A stretch of DNA of 64,000 nt from Metapseudomonas otitidis (GCF_900111835.1 NZ_FOJP01000009.1:1-64000); one strand, 5' to 3'; counted from the stretch's first letter, positions 54,375 through 62,505 are shown. The notes: generated by a model from the sequence alone, not told the origin. A program made the numbers and translations.

Positions 54375-55460
54375 TTACAACTCCACCTGCCCGAAACGCT
54401 CTTTCAGCCGATCGACCGTCCAGCGCCATTTCGGCGTGGTGGGGCGGCAGATGGTGTTCTGGTTGCCGAACAGCCCCACCTCCTTGACCGCCTCGTTCAG
54501 CGGCAGGCTGTACAGCCACTGCACCGGCACGAAGTACTCGCAGCGCTCGGGGTCGTCGGCCTGGTCGCGGTGGTAGTCGGCTTGCAGCACGGCCAGGGCC
54601 GGGCGTTCCTCGCCGTTGACCGACAGGCAGAAATCCTTCGCCGGGGTGGCATGGCCGGTGACCGTGGCCACGCCGACATAGCCCGCGCCGGGCACGTTGA
54701 CCCACAGGCGGTCGCCCGGGCCCACCAGCTTCAGGCTGTTGCTGTACCAGCTGCCGCCGCCCCCGCAGATGAAGCCGTAGCGCTGCGCCTCCGGCCAGGA
54801 ACGGCTCGCACCGTGGCCGAAGGAGCAATAGAACTCGCCATTCCACGGCTCGGCCGGCATGCCCGGCTTGTGGGCGCTGCTGGCCTGCGGCGCCTCGGCC
54901 GGGTCCAGCAGCCAGGCGCGGCTGATCAATTGCTGCTCACCCAGCTGGAACACCTGAAAGCACAGCACGTTGATGGCGATGTCGCGCTCGCTCAGGTAGC
55001 CCACGATGCGCTCGCTGCTGGCATCCAGCTCGGCCGCCACGATGACGATCTGGTGGCTCTGGTTCAGCGCCTCGGCCTCCAGCGGCGTGCCGAAGCGCGC
55101 CTGGAAGTCCGCCGCCAGGTCCGCACCGGGCTTGAAGCGCTGGTAGATCGCCTCGATGTCGTTGGCCTGCAAGCGCTCCACCCACACCGCGTAGTCCAGC
55201 GCCTGGGCCACCACCTCGCGCGGGGTGCGCTCGCGCTTGAGTTCGATCAGCACCAGCGAAGCATCCGGCGCCAGCGCCAGCAGGTCGATGCGCCCGCCCT
55301 GGCCGGTACTTTCCTGGCGGCCGATCAACAGCCAGTCCTCGGAGAGCAGCGCCGGGGCGCTGACGATCATGTCTTCAAGAAACTGCTCACTGGCCAGCAG
55401 CGCGCTTTTCAGCGGCGCGGGCTGCGCGCCGACGGTCCAGATCTGGGTGCGAATGGGCAT
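54375..55460 (-). CDS. PD-(D/E)XK nuclease-domain protein with a second nucleic-acid-binding-like domain
   Basis: 361 residues. Residues about 25-110 hold a NucS/DUF91-like nuclease core: GRIDLLALAPD (Asp near 58) and LVLIELKRERTP (Glu-x-Lys near 73-75), then VVAQALDYAVWVERL. The C-terminal 150 residues (SFGHGASRSWPEAQRYGFICGGG, GDRLWVNVPGAGYVGVATVTG) look like a PUA/EVE-like fold that could read modified bases. ATG 55460 has AGGAG upstream. A 48-codon gene with the same leader ends 17 bases before it. Next to a restriction-modification gene, a defence role is plausible but unproven. Confidence 0.78.
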   Translation of the reverse strand: MPIRTQIWTVGAQPAPLKSALLASEQFLEDMIVSAPALLSEDWLLIGRQESTGQGGRIDLLALAPDASLVLIELKRERTPREVVAQALDYAVWVERLQANDIEAIYQRFKPGADLAADFQARFGTPLEAEALNQSHQIVIVAAELDASSERIVGYLSERDIAINVLCFQVFQLGEQQLISRAWLLDPAEAPQASSAHKPGMPAEPWNGEFYCSFGHGASRSWPEAQRYGFICGGGGSWYSNSLKLVGPGDRLWVNVPGAGYVGVATVTGHATPAKDFCLSVNGEERPALAVLQADYHRDQADDPERCEYFVPVQWLYSLPLNEAVKEVGLFGNQNTICRPTTPKWRWTVDRLKERFGQVEL

Positions 55461-55477
55461 CCCTGCACTCCTGTTAG

Positions 55478-55624
55478 TTAAGTCACGGCCTGCTCTGCCA
55501 TTTGAACGACCGAGGATTCCTCGGTAGTTGCGTCGCGGCTCAGCTCGCCATCCTCAAAGAAAATCTTCAGGTGCAGGCTGGCGTTGCCGGTGCTTACGTC
55601 GAAGAACCTCGTCAGCGCGAGCAT
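55478..55624 (-). CDS. Small protein of 48 residues in operon with the nuclease gene
   Basis: ATG 55624 to TAA 55478. The start is preceded by AACAGGAGTGCAGGG, exactly the leader found before the nuclease gene (the 18 bases including ATG are identical). The protein begins MLALTRFFDVSTGNASLHLK and ends VVQMAEQAVT; it is acidic in the middle (FFEDGELSRDATTEESS). No signal peptide, no membrane helix, no family recognised. The spacing of 17 bases to the nuclease gene suggests translational pairing. It could be an antidote, a leader peptide or the remains of a duplicated gene start. Confidence 0.5.
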   Translation of the reverse strand: MLALTRFFDVSTGNASLHLKIFFEDGELSRDATTEESSVVQMAEQAVT

Positions 55625-56059
55625 CCCTGCACTCCTGTTGGTTTGGGTCTGTACGAAAAGTCGCCAAGCGAAGGCAAGAACAGAAGAAGAAGCGGAGCTT
55701 ACTGCTGTGAGTGAGCATTTTTGAGTCTGTTTTTAACGCAGCATCAGCGAGCGCAGACACTGGTTGTATGCGAGACCGGCACTGAAATGCCGGCCCGATT
55801 GAAGCGAATACCGATGCATCACAAGCCGACATAGGCAAGACCGAGCGCCACGGCGCCCTGCCGTGATCGGACAACGCGAACGATTCGCCGAAGCTCATCC
55901 TTGCATACAGCCCAACAAACGCATTGCGGCGGAGAGGGTGGCCACTTATTTCGCTTGCCTCCCACGGAACTGACCAAGCACTCAAACCGGCTGAATTGCT
56001 AGACTTCGCCGCTTTGGCGCACCTGACGCGCCTGGCGTAGCTCGAAAGGAATTTCCCCG
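55625..56059. other. 435-base intergenic region carrying a dispersed repeat
   Basis: No gene is supported here. The minus strand has an open frame over much of it, but that frame mostly reflects the repeat, a kind that often yields spurious hypothetical proteins in Pseudomonas annotations. The last 70 bases should hold the promoter of the restriction gene; no clear elements are seen (TTGGCG and TAGCTC with 18 bases between are weak). Confidence 0.5.
55776..55899 (+). repeat. Dispersed repeat, copy B
   Basis: Partner of 53881-54002, same orientation. It begins with the palindrome CCGGCACTGAAATGCCGG. The two copies bracket the nuclease gene and its small partner. Confidence 0.75.
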
Positions 56060-59000
56060 ATGTCAGCCCTCTCCGCCCTCCTGAATGCGTACCGCTCCGC
56101 GTCTGTCACGGAACGTGAAAAAGGCACCTACTTCGAAGAACTGACCTGCACCTACCTGCGTAACGAGGCCACCTACAAAGACCTCTACGACAAGGTATGG
56201 ACCTATGCCGAATGGGCGAAGGAACAGGGCCTCAGCGGCAAGGACACGGGCATCGACCTGGTAGCACGTACGCGCGGCACCGGCGAGTTCCATGCCATCC
56301 AGTGCAAGCTGTACGCCGAGGATTACCGCGTCCAGAAGAAAGACATCGACAGCTTCTTCACCGCCTCGGGCAAGGCACCGTTTTCGCACCGCCTCATCGT
56401 CACCACTACCAACAACTGGAGCGAGCACGCCGAGGACGCCTTGCAGGGCCAGCAGCCTCCGGTCAGCAAGATCGACCTGCAAGCCCTGGAAGACAGCCAG
56501 ATCGACTGGGCCAAGTACCAGCCCAAACAAGCTATTGCCCTCAAAGCCAAGAAGCAGCTGCGCGAGCACCAGCAGAGCGCACTGAATGCGGTGGCCGCAG
56601 GGCTGAAGGAAGCAGAGCGCGGCAAGCTGATCATGGCCTGTGGCACCGGCAAGACCTTCACCGGCCTCAAGATCGCCGAGCGCCTGGCTGGGAAAGGCAA
56701 GCGCGTACTCTTCCTGGTACCCAGCCTGTCCCTGCTGTCGCAGACCCTGACCGAATGGACACAGGAAAGCGAAATTCCGCTTCACAGCTTCGCCGTCTGC
56801 TCCGACAGCGACGTGGGCAAGAGGCGCAAGGCCGAGGATGACGCCGTCCAGGTCTTCACCCACGAATTGCGCTACCCGGCTACCACCAAGGCCGACCGCC
56901 TCGCTGCAGAAATGCAGAAGCGCCATGACGACGAGCACATGAGCGTGGTGTTCTCCACCTACCACTCCATCGACGTGATCAGCCGTGCCCAGCACGAACA
57001 AGGCCTGGCCCCCTTCGACCTGGTCATCTGCGACGAGGCCCACCGCACCACGGGCGCCACCTTTGATGAAGAGGACGAAAGCACCTTCGTCCGCATTCAC
57101 GATGCCGACTACATCCGCGCCACCAAACGCCTGTACATGACCGCCACGCCTCGCATCTATGGCGACAACGCCAAGATCAAGGCCGAGTCGGGCGAAGTCA
57201 CCCTCTGCTCCATGGATGACGAAGCGCTGTACGGCAAAGAACTGTTCGTCATCAACTTCTCCGAAGCCGTCCAGCGCGGCCTGCTCACCGACTACAAGGT
57301 GCTGGTCCTCACCGTTGAGGAAAGCGTCATCAACCGTCGACTTCAGGAAATGCTGAAGGACGAGAACAACCAGCTGAAAGTCGACGACGCCGCCAAGATC
57401 GTCGGGTGCTGGAAGGCTCTGGCCAAGCAGGGCCTGCACGAACAGCTGATTGGTGATGACGAGCCGATGAAGCGCGCCGTGGCCTTCTGCCAAGTCATCT
57501 CGCCCAACTACAAAGGCACCAAGCACAAGGTCAGCTCCGTCAACATCGCCAACATGTTCCAGTCCGTGGTGGAGGCGTATCAGGAGTCCGAAGAGATCGA
57601 CGAAGCGTCCCGGCTGATCTGCGAGGCCGAGCACGTCGACGGCGGCATGAATGCCAGTGCCAAAGAGGCCAAGCTCAAGTGGCTCAAGGATGAACCGCCC
57701 GCCAACACCTGCCGCATTCTCAGCAACGTGCGCTGCCTCTCGGAAGGGGTAGACGTACCGGCGCTGGACGCCGTGCTCTTCCTCACCCCGCGCAACTCCC
57801 AGGTGGACGTGGTGCAGTCCGTGGGCCGCGTGATGCGCAACGCACCGGGCAAGAAGCGGGGCTACGTCGTGCTGCCGGTGGTCATCCCGGCTGGCATGGA
57901 GCCCCACGAAGCGCTCAACGACAACCAAACCTACAAAGTGGTCTGGCAGGTGCTCCAGGCGCTGCGCTCACACGACGACAGCTTCGACGCCATGATCAAC
58001 AAGCTCGATCTGAATGTCCCGAACCCGCGCAAGATGGAAGTCATCGCCATCACCGACAAGGCGGTGAAGAAGGCGAAGAAAGCCAGCGGCATCAGCAATG
58101 GCCTGGCCGGTAAAGGCCAGTACGGCATCGGCGAAAAGCGCTCCAAATACGATGTAGAAGGCCAAATGACGCAGCAGGCTGAACTGGCCTACGAAGTGGG
58201 TGAGATTGAGAAAGCCATCTACGCCAAGATCGTCGCCAAGTGCGGCAACCGCTACCACTGGGAAGACTGGGCCAACGACATCGCCAAGATCGCCCGCACC
58301 CACATCGACCGTATCCACGCCATCCTGGAAAACCCGGCCAACACCCAGGAGCAGGCCGCTTTCAACGCCTTCGCCGCCGAGCTGCGTGACGACCTCAACG
58401 ACAGCATCAGCGATGGCGATATCGTCGAAATGCTTGCCCAGCACCTGGTAACCAAACCGGTATTCGACGCGCTGTTTAAGGAATACAGCTTTGCCAGCCA
58501 CAACCCTATGTCCAAGGCCATGCAGGGTGTGCTGGACGCGCTTCATGAGCACCACCTAGCGAAAGAAGCCGACACCCTGGAGAAGTTCTACGCCAAAGTG
58601 CGCCAGCGTGCCGCCGACATCGACAATGCCCAAGGCAAACAAAAGATAATCGTCGAGCTGTACGACAAATTCTTCCGCAACGCCTTCCCCAAGATGACCG
58701 AGCGTCTGGGCATCGTTTATACCCCGGTCGAAGTGGTCGACTTCATCCTCCACAGCGTCAATCACCTGCTGCAACAGGAGTTCGGCCAAACCTTGGGCAG
58801 CAAGGGCGTTCACATCATTGACCCCTTCACCGGCACCGGCACCTTTATTACCCGCCTAATTCAATCGGGTCTAATCAAACCGGAAGAACTGCCCCACAAG
58901 TACAAGCACGAAATACACGCCAATGAGTTGGTACTGCTGGCCTATTACATTGCTGCCATCAATATCGAAGCGGCCTACCACGGCGAAGTGCTCGACGAAT

Positions 59001-60946
59001 ACACCCCGTTTGAAGGCATCTGCCTCACCGACACCTTTCAAATGTATGAGAAAGATGATTTGGTCGACGCCCTGCTTCAGGACAACAGCGCCCGACGTAA
59101 GCGGCAGAAAGCGCTGGATATAAGAGTGATTGTGGGCAATCCGCCCTACTCTGTCGGGCAGAAGAGCGAGAACGACAATAACGATAACGTCGAGTACCCC
59201 ACGCTCGACGCGCGCATCCGTTCTACCTACGCGGCACGATCCCAAGCCATGCTCTCCAAAGGGCTATACGACAGCTATATCCGCGCCATTCGCTGGGCCA
59301 GCGACCGTATTGGTGATGCTGGCATCATTGGATTTGTAACCAACGCGGGCTTCCTGGACGCCAGCACCACAGATGGACTGCGCAAGTGCCTGGCGGATGA
59401 GTTCTCTAGCCTCTATGTGTTCCACCTGCGCGGCAACCAGCGCACCAGTGGTGATACGTCACGCAAGGAAGGCGGAAAGATCTTCGGCAGTGGCAGTCGA
59501 GCCCCTATCGCCATATCACTGCTGGTCAAGAATCCGGCTTTGCTAGATCACGGTCAGATCTACTTCCACGATATCGGTGACTATCTGAGTCGCGAAGACA
59601 AGCTGGAGAAGATCGCCGGTTACGCCAGCGTCGCGGGCATTGAGCAATGGCAGAGAATCACCCCGGACGAGCACGGCGACTGGTTGAAGCAACGTGACAA
59701 CAGCTTCAATCAATTCATCGTCTTGGGTGACAAGAAGGGCGATGCGCCCAAGCTGTTTGAAAACTTCTCGCTGGGCGTAGTGACCAACCGCGATGCCTGG
59801 GCCTACAACGCTAGCCAGTCCAAGCTGGCAACCAACATGACCAGCATGATCGGCTTCTACAACGGCGAGGTGGCGCGTTTCAATGCGAAGTATCCGGGGT
59901 TGGATACCAAGACCCGTCAGGCACAGGTGGATGGTTTCATCGACACCGATCCGACCCGAATCAGCTGGACGCATAACGTCAAACAGGACCTTGTCAGAAA
60001 TCACATCTATGCCTTTGAAAGCGGAAATATGGTTTCTAGCCTGTATCGCCCTTTCACCAAGCAATGGCTGTATTACAACCGCCGCTTCAACGAGAGGGTC
60101 TACCAGATGCCACGCATCTTCCCTGATGCCAGCGCGGAGAATTTGGTGATTGGGGTTTCTGCCGCTGGAGAGAAGGTAGCCTTTAGCGCTTTGATTTCAC
60201 GTCATGTGCCCAGCCTTCACTTCGTGGATATCGAAGGCTCGCAATGCTTTCCGCTCTACCTCTACGACGAAGCAGCCCAAGCCTCAGATAACGACCTTTT
60301 TGCGGAGCCTGATGAAGGCGGACTGCGTCGCCGCGACGCCATCACAGATGCAGGTCTGGCGCACTTCAGAAACGCTTACCCAGACGAACAGATCAGCAAA
60401 GAAGACCTGTTCTACTACGTCTACGGCATCCTTCACTCCCCGGAATACCGTGAACGCTTTGCCGACAACCTCAGCAAGGAACTGCCGCGCATTCCAGCAG
60501 TGAAGAAGGCAACCGATTTCTGGGCATTCAGCAAGGCTGGCCGCGCCCTCGCCGACCTTCACCTGAACTACGAAACCGTCGCCCCCTACCCGCTGACCAT
60601 CGAAGCCAAGGGCACGCTGTCCAACGCTGACTATCGTGTGGAAAGGATGAAGTTTGCCAAGAAAGGCGACAAGAGCACCGTCATCTATAACCACCGCATC
60701 ACGATCAAGGGCATCCCCGAAGCCGCCTGGGATTACGTGGTCAACGGTAAGGCCGCGCTGGACTGGGTGATGGAGCGCCAGGCCGTGCGCCCTGACAAAG
60801 CCAGCGGCATCGTTAACGACGCCAACGACTGGGCCATCGAGACCATGGGCAACCCCAAATACCCACTGGAGTTGTTCCAGCGTGTGGTCACCGTCAGCCT
60901 GGAAACACAGAAGATCGTCGCCAGCCTGCCGCCCTTGGATATCTGA
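56060..60946 (+). CDS. Type ISP-like restriction-modification enzyme (nuclease-helicase-methyltransferase)
   Basis: 1628 residues in one chain, ATG 56060 with AAAGGAA upstream. An N-terminal Mrr-like nuclease (GIDLVARTRGTGEFHAIQCKL, residues about 55-110) is followed by a superfamily 2 helicase/translocase: Walker A ACGTGKT near 192, ICDEAHRT near 323, TATPRIYG, QSVGRVMR near 584. The gamma-class adenine methyltransferase part has DPFTGTGTF near 920 and NPPY near 1026. The rest is the target-recognition part. The order matches LlaGI/LlaBIII-type enzymes, which translocate along DNA and cut phage DNA lacking methylation. No separate methyltransferase or specificity gene is needed or present. 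Confidence 0.92.
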   Translation: MSALSALLNAYRSASVTEREKGTYFEELTCTYLRNEATYKDLYDKVWTYAEWAKEQGLSGKDTGIDLVARTRGTGEFHAIQCKLYAEDYRVQKKDIDSFFTASGKAPFSHRLIVTTTNNWSEHAEDALQGQQPPVSKIDLQALEDSQIDWAKYQPKQAIALKAKKQLREHQQSALNAVAAGLKEAERGKLIMACGTGKTFTGLKIAERLAGKGKRVLFLVPSLSLLSQTLTEWTQESEIPLHSFAVCSDSDVGKRRKAEDDAVQVFTHELRYPATTKADRLAAEMQKRHDDEHMSVVFSTYHSIDVISRAQHEQGLAPFDLVICDEAHRTTGATFDEEDESTFVRIHDADYIRATKRLYMTATPRIYGDNAKIKAESGEVTLCSMDDEALYGKELFVINFSEAVQRGLLTDYKVLVLTVEESVINRRLQEMLKDENNQLKVDDAAKIVGCWKALAKQGLHEQLIGDDEPMKRAVAFCQVISPNYKGTKHKVSSVNIANMFQSVVEAYQESEEIDEASRLICEAEHVDGGMNASAKEAKLKWLKDEPPANTCRILSNVRCLSEGVDVPALDAVLFLTPRNSQVDVVQSVGRVMRNAPGKKRGYVVLPVVIPAGMEPHEALNDNQTYKVVWQVLQALRSHDDSFDAMINKLDLNVPNPRKMEVIAITDKAVKKAKKASGISNGLAGKGQYGIGEKRSKYDVEGQMTQQAELAYEVGEIEKAIYAKIVAKCGNRYHWEDWANDIAKIARTHIDRIHAILENPANTQEQAAFNAFAAELRDDLNDSISDGDIVEMLAQHLVTKPVFDALFKEYSFASHNPMSKAMQGVLDALHEHHLAKEADTLEKFYAKVRQRAADIDNAQGKQKIIVELYDKFFRNAFPKMTERLGIVYTPVEVVDFILHSVNHLLQQEFGQTLGSKGVHIIDPFTGTGTFITRLIQSGLIKPEELPHKYKHEIHANELVLLAYYIAAINIEAAYHGEVLDEYTPFEGICLTDTFQMYEKDDLVDALLQDNSARRKRQKALDIRVIVGNPPYSVGQKSENDNNDNVEYPTLDARIRSTYAARSQAMLSKGLYDSYIRAIRWASDRIGDAGIIGFVTNAGFLDASTTDGLRKCLADEFSSLYVFHLRGNQRTSGDTSRKEGGKIFGSGSRAPIAISLLVKNPALLDHGQIYFHDIGDYLSREDKLEKIAGYASVAGIEQWQRITPDEHGDWLKQRDNSFNQFIVLGDKKGDAPKLFENFSLGVVTNRDAWAYNASQSKLATNMTSMIGFYNGEVARFNAKYPGLDTKTRQAQVDGFIDTDPTRISWTHNVKQDLVRNHIYAFESGNMVSSLYRPFTKQWLYYNRRFNERVYQMPRIFPDASAENLVIGVSAAGEKVAFSALISRHVPSLHFVDIEGSQCFPLYLYDEAAQASDNDLFAEPDEGGLRRRDAITDAGLAHFRNAYPDEQISKEDLFYYVYGILHSPEYRERFADNLSKELPRIPAVKKATDFWAFSKAGRALADLHLNYETVAPYPLTIEAKGTLSNADYRVERMKFAKKGDKSTVIYNHRITIKGIPEAAWDYVVNGKAALDWVMERQAVRPDKASGIVNDANDWAIETMGNPKYPLELFQRVVTVSLETQKIVASLPPLDI

Positions 60947-60965
60947 TCCCCCCTGCACTGCTCGC

Positions 60966-60993
60966 AAAAAAGACGCCTTCGGGCGTCTTTTTT
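60966..60993 (+). terminator. Terminator of the restriction gene
   Basis: AAAAAAGACGCC / GGCGTCTTTTTT with a TTCG tetraloop, 20 bases after the stop. Confidence 0.95.
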
Positions 60994-61081
60994 GTGGGTG
61001 GCCATATTCCACCATTGAGCGACGTTGAGAGCCGAAGCGTTGGCCTTGTGCAGTCAACAGGCGCCCCTAAATCGCCCCGCC

Positions 61082-61414
61082 CTACCTCAACTCCACCACC
61101 CTCGGCTCGGTATCCGGGTAGTAGATCGTCAGGGCGTTGTCGTTGGCGTCGGTGACCAGCCAGGGGTGGGTGAGGTAGGTGTCGAAGCGCTGGCGTTGGC
61201 CGGCGCGCAGTTCCTTGTAGAGGACGCGTTGGCCTTCGTAGTTGAGCCAGTACAGCTTGCGGGTGGCGCGGCTGTGGTTGATGAAGGTGATGACAGTCGT
61301 CTGCTCGCCGCTGATGGAGTAGGCGAGGTTCTTGGTTTCGGCTTCGTGCAGGGTGGCGGCCAGCAGGGGGTGGCTGGCCAGCATCAGCAGTGCGAGGCAC
61401 CAGGCGCGTTTCAT
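61082..61414 (-). CDS. Secreted VHL-beta-domain protein
   Basis: 110 residues from ATG 61414. The signal peptide (MKRAWCLALLMLASHPLLAA) marks this start over a longer frame. The mature part has ITFINHSRATRKLYWLNYEG, then VLYKELRAGQRQRFDTYLTHPWLVTD, which follows the pattern of the beta domain of the von Hippel-Lindau protein (N-x-S, YW-x-N-x-x-G, T-x-x-x-HPW). Bacterial members are mostly uncharacterised; here it would be a small periplasmic or secreted beta-sandwich. It is convergent with the restriction gene. Confidence 0.8.
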   Translation of the reverse strand: MKRAWCLALLMLASHPLLAATLHEAETKNLAYSISGEQTTVITFINHSRATRKLYWLNYEGQRVLYKELRAGQRQRFDTYLTHPWLVTDANDNALTIYYPDTEPRVVELR

Positions 61415-61521
61415 GGGGGCTGTCCTTGGGCGCGGGATGCGCTGGGTCGGGAGGGCAGGATATGCGCTCCTGCTTTCTCCCGGCGTGCAGGCCGCCACAA
61501 ATGCGTGGGACGCCCGGTGCT

Positions 61522-61779
61522 TCAGTCGCTCGGGCTCAGGGGCAGCAGGGTGCGGATGGTGTCCCAGAAGATTTCGTCCGGGAAGTCGCCGCCGTTGACG
61601 GCGTCCATGACGAGGAAGTGGCCGCTCTCATACACCCCGGCCATCGGCACGACGAGCCCGAGCACGTGGTAGATGCCCCAGGTGGACGTCGACTCGGCGG
61701 CCCAGCGCAGTTCCATGACCACGGTCTGGCCGAGATAGTCCAGCGCGGCAGCGGCGTTGGACACGGGAAGTGCCTGCAT
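61522..61779 (-). CDS. Small conserved-looking protein of unknown function
   Basis: 85 residues from ATG 61779, with a very good AAGGAGGGA site upstream. The sequence (SNAAAALDYLGQTVVMELRWAAESTSTWGIYHVLGLVVPM, ending FPDEIFWDTIRTLLPLSPSD) has one mildly hydrophobic stretch but no signal peptide. I do not recognise the family. It is divergent from the cI-like regulator pair and may be under their control, since the operators lie in the shared 208-base gap. Confidence 0.65.
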   Translation of the reverse strand: MQALPVSNAAAALDYLGQTVVMELRWAAESTSTWGIYHVLGLVVPMAGVYESGHFLVMDAVNGGDFPDEIFWDTIRTLLPLSPSD

Positions 61780-61940
61780 CCGAGATCCCTCCTTGGGTAC
61801 GCGCCCAGGCTGGCCTTCACCCGCAAGGGACGGGTTTACCTCCACAGCCCATGGCTTTTATTGCACTATGTTCAACTTTTCGGGGTACGCAGCTCCCGGC
61901 ACAAGCCAGGAACCTGCGTACATTACAACGGATAATACAT

Positions 61941-61968
61941 TTTGTACGGTATTTTTGTACAGTACAAA
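61941..61968 (+). promoter_or_regulatory. Operator cluster: palindrome TTTGTACAGTACAAA plus a third half-site
   Basis: A perfect 15-bp palindrome at 61954-61968 is preceded by another TTTGTAC at 61941-61947, 13 bases upstream in the same orientation. The surroundings are AT-rich compared with the rest. The arrangement resembles the operators of phage cI/Cro-type repressors. Confidence 0.75.
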
Positions 61969-61982
61969 TGACACGCTATAGA
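61955..61982 (+). promoter_or_regulatory. Putative promoter giving a leaderless message
   Basis: TTGTAC (61955-61960), 16 bases, then TATAGA (61977-61982). The next gene's ATG begins 6 bases later, where transcription should start. No Shine-Dalgarno sequence precedes that ATG. Confidence 0.5.
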
Positions 61983-61987
61983 TCGAT

Positions 61988-62251
61988 ATGGAATCAATAG
62001 ACGATCGGATCAGAGCTCTCGTCGACATCACCGGCCTGGATGAGCTGGTGAGAACGACGGACATCAGCGGCACCCGCTGGAGAACGGTTCGCTACGACAA
62101 GCGCACCCGCATCAGTACCCAGGAAATGACGGCCCTCGTGCAGCTCTACCCGCAGTACGCGCTGTGGCTCGCCAGTGGCGAGATCATCCCCGAGAAGGGC
62201 CAGACCAGCCCGGCCTACGACGCGCAACAACAACCCAACGCACTCCATTGA
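61988..62251 (+). CDS. Small cI/Cro-like regulator, copy 1
   Basis: 87 residues from ATG 61988. The N-terminal half (DDRIRALVDITGLDELVRTTDISGTRW, then YDKRTRISTQEMTALVQLYPQYALWLASGE) has the spacing of an XRE-type helix-turn-helix, and the YPQYALWLASGEIIPEKGQTSP tail is typical of short phage-repressor-like proteins. It is probably a DNA-binding regulator of the operator just upstream, hence autoregulated. Its stop codon overlaps the start of the second copy (TTGA). Confidence 0.65.
   Translation: MESIDDRIRALVDITGLDELVRTTDISGTRWRTVRYDKRTRISTQEMTALVQLYPQYALWLASGEIIPEKGQTSPAYDAQQQPNALH
62138..62223 (+). repeat. 86-base direct repeat, unit 1
   Basis: Identical to 62395-62480 except at 2 positions, 257 bases apart. 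It encodes VQLYPQYALWLASGE and the rest of the shared tail of the two small regulators. Confidence 0.95.
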
Positions 62252-62505
62252 CCCGCTCCGCCGACCGGGCCCGTCTGCTCATCAAGCAGATCGGCCCCAA
62301 GAAACTCAGCGTGTTGAGCGGCACCGAGCACAGCCGTTGGCTCAACGTCAGCAAAGGCGCGGTGCGCGTCAGCAGCGAAGAGATCGACGTGCTGGTGCAG
62401 CTCTACCCGCAGTACGCGCTGTGGCTCGCCAGCGGCGAGATCATCCCCGAGAAGGGCCAGACCAGCCCGGCCCACGACGCCCAGGCCGCCGACCCCGCCG
62501 AGTAA
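62248..62505 (+). CDS. Small cI/Cro-like regulator, copy 2
   Basis: 85 residues from TTG 62248, which overlaps the stop codon of copy 1 by 4 bases (TTGA). The N-terminal half (TRSADRARLLIKQIGPKKLSVLSGTEHSRWLNVSKGAVRVSSEEIDV) differs from copy 1 but has the same helix-turn-helix spacing. From VQLYPQYALW onward the two proteins are nearly identical, and so is the DNA. Translation is probably coupled. The pair could form heterodimers on one operator. Confidence 0.65.
   Translation: MTRSADRARLLIKQIGPKKLSVLSGTEHSRWLNVSKGAVRVSSEEIDVLVQLYPQYALWLASGEIIPEKGQTSPAHDAQAADPAE
62395..62480 (+). repeat. 86-base direct repeat, unit 2
   Basis: Second copy of 62138-62223. The identity covers third codon positions too, so it reflects recent duplication or gene conversion rather than selection on protein alone. 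Confidence 0.95.

Noticed and set aside
55502-55714. A 70-codon plus-strand frame
   Set aside because: No ribosome site, and it lies opposite the 48-codon gene that has a perfect one.
55554-55985. A 143-codon minus-strand frame
   Set aside because: It lies on the dispersed repeat and overlaps the better-supported 48-codon gene; such frames recur as spurious hypothetical proteins in Pseudomonas.
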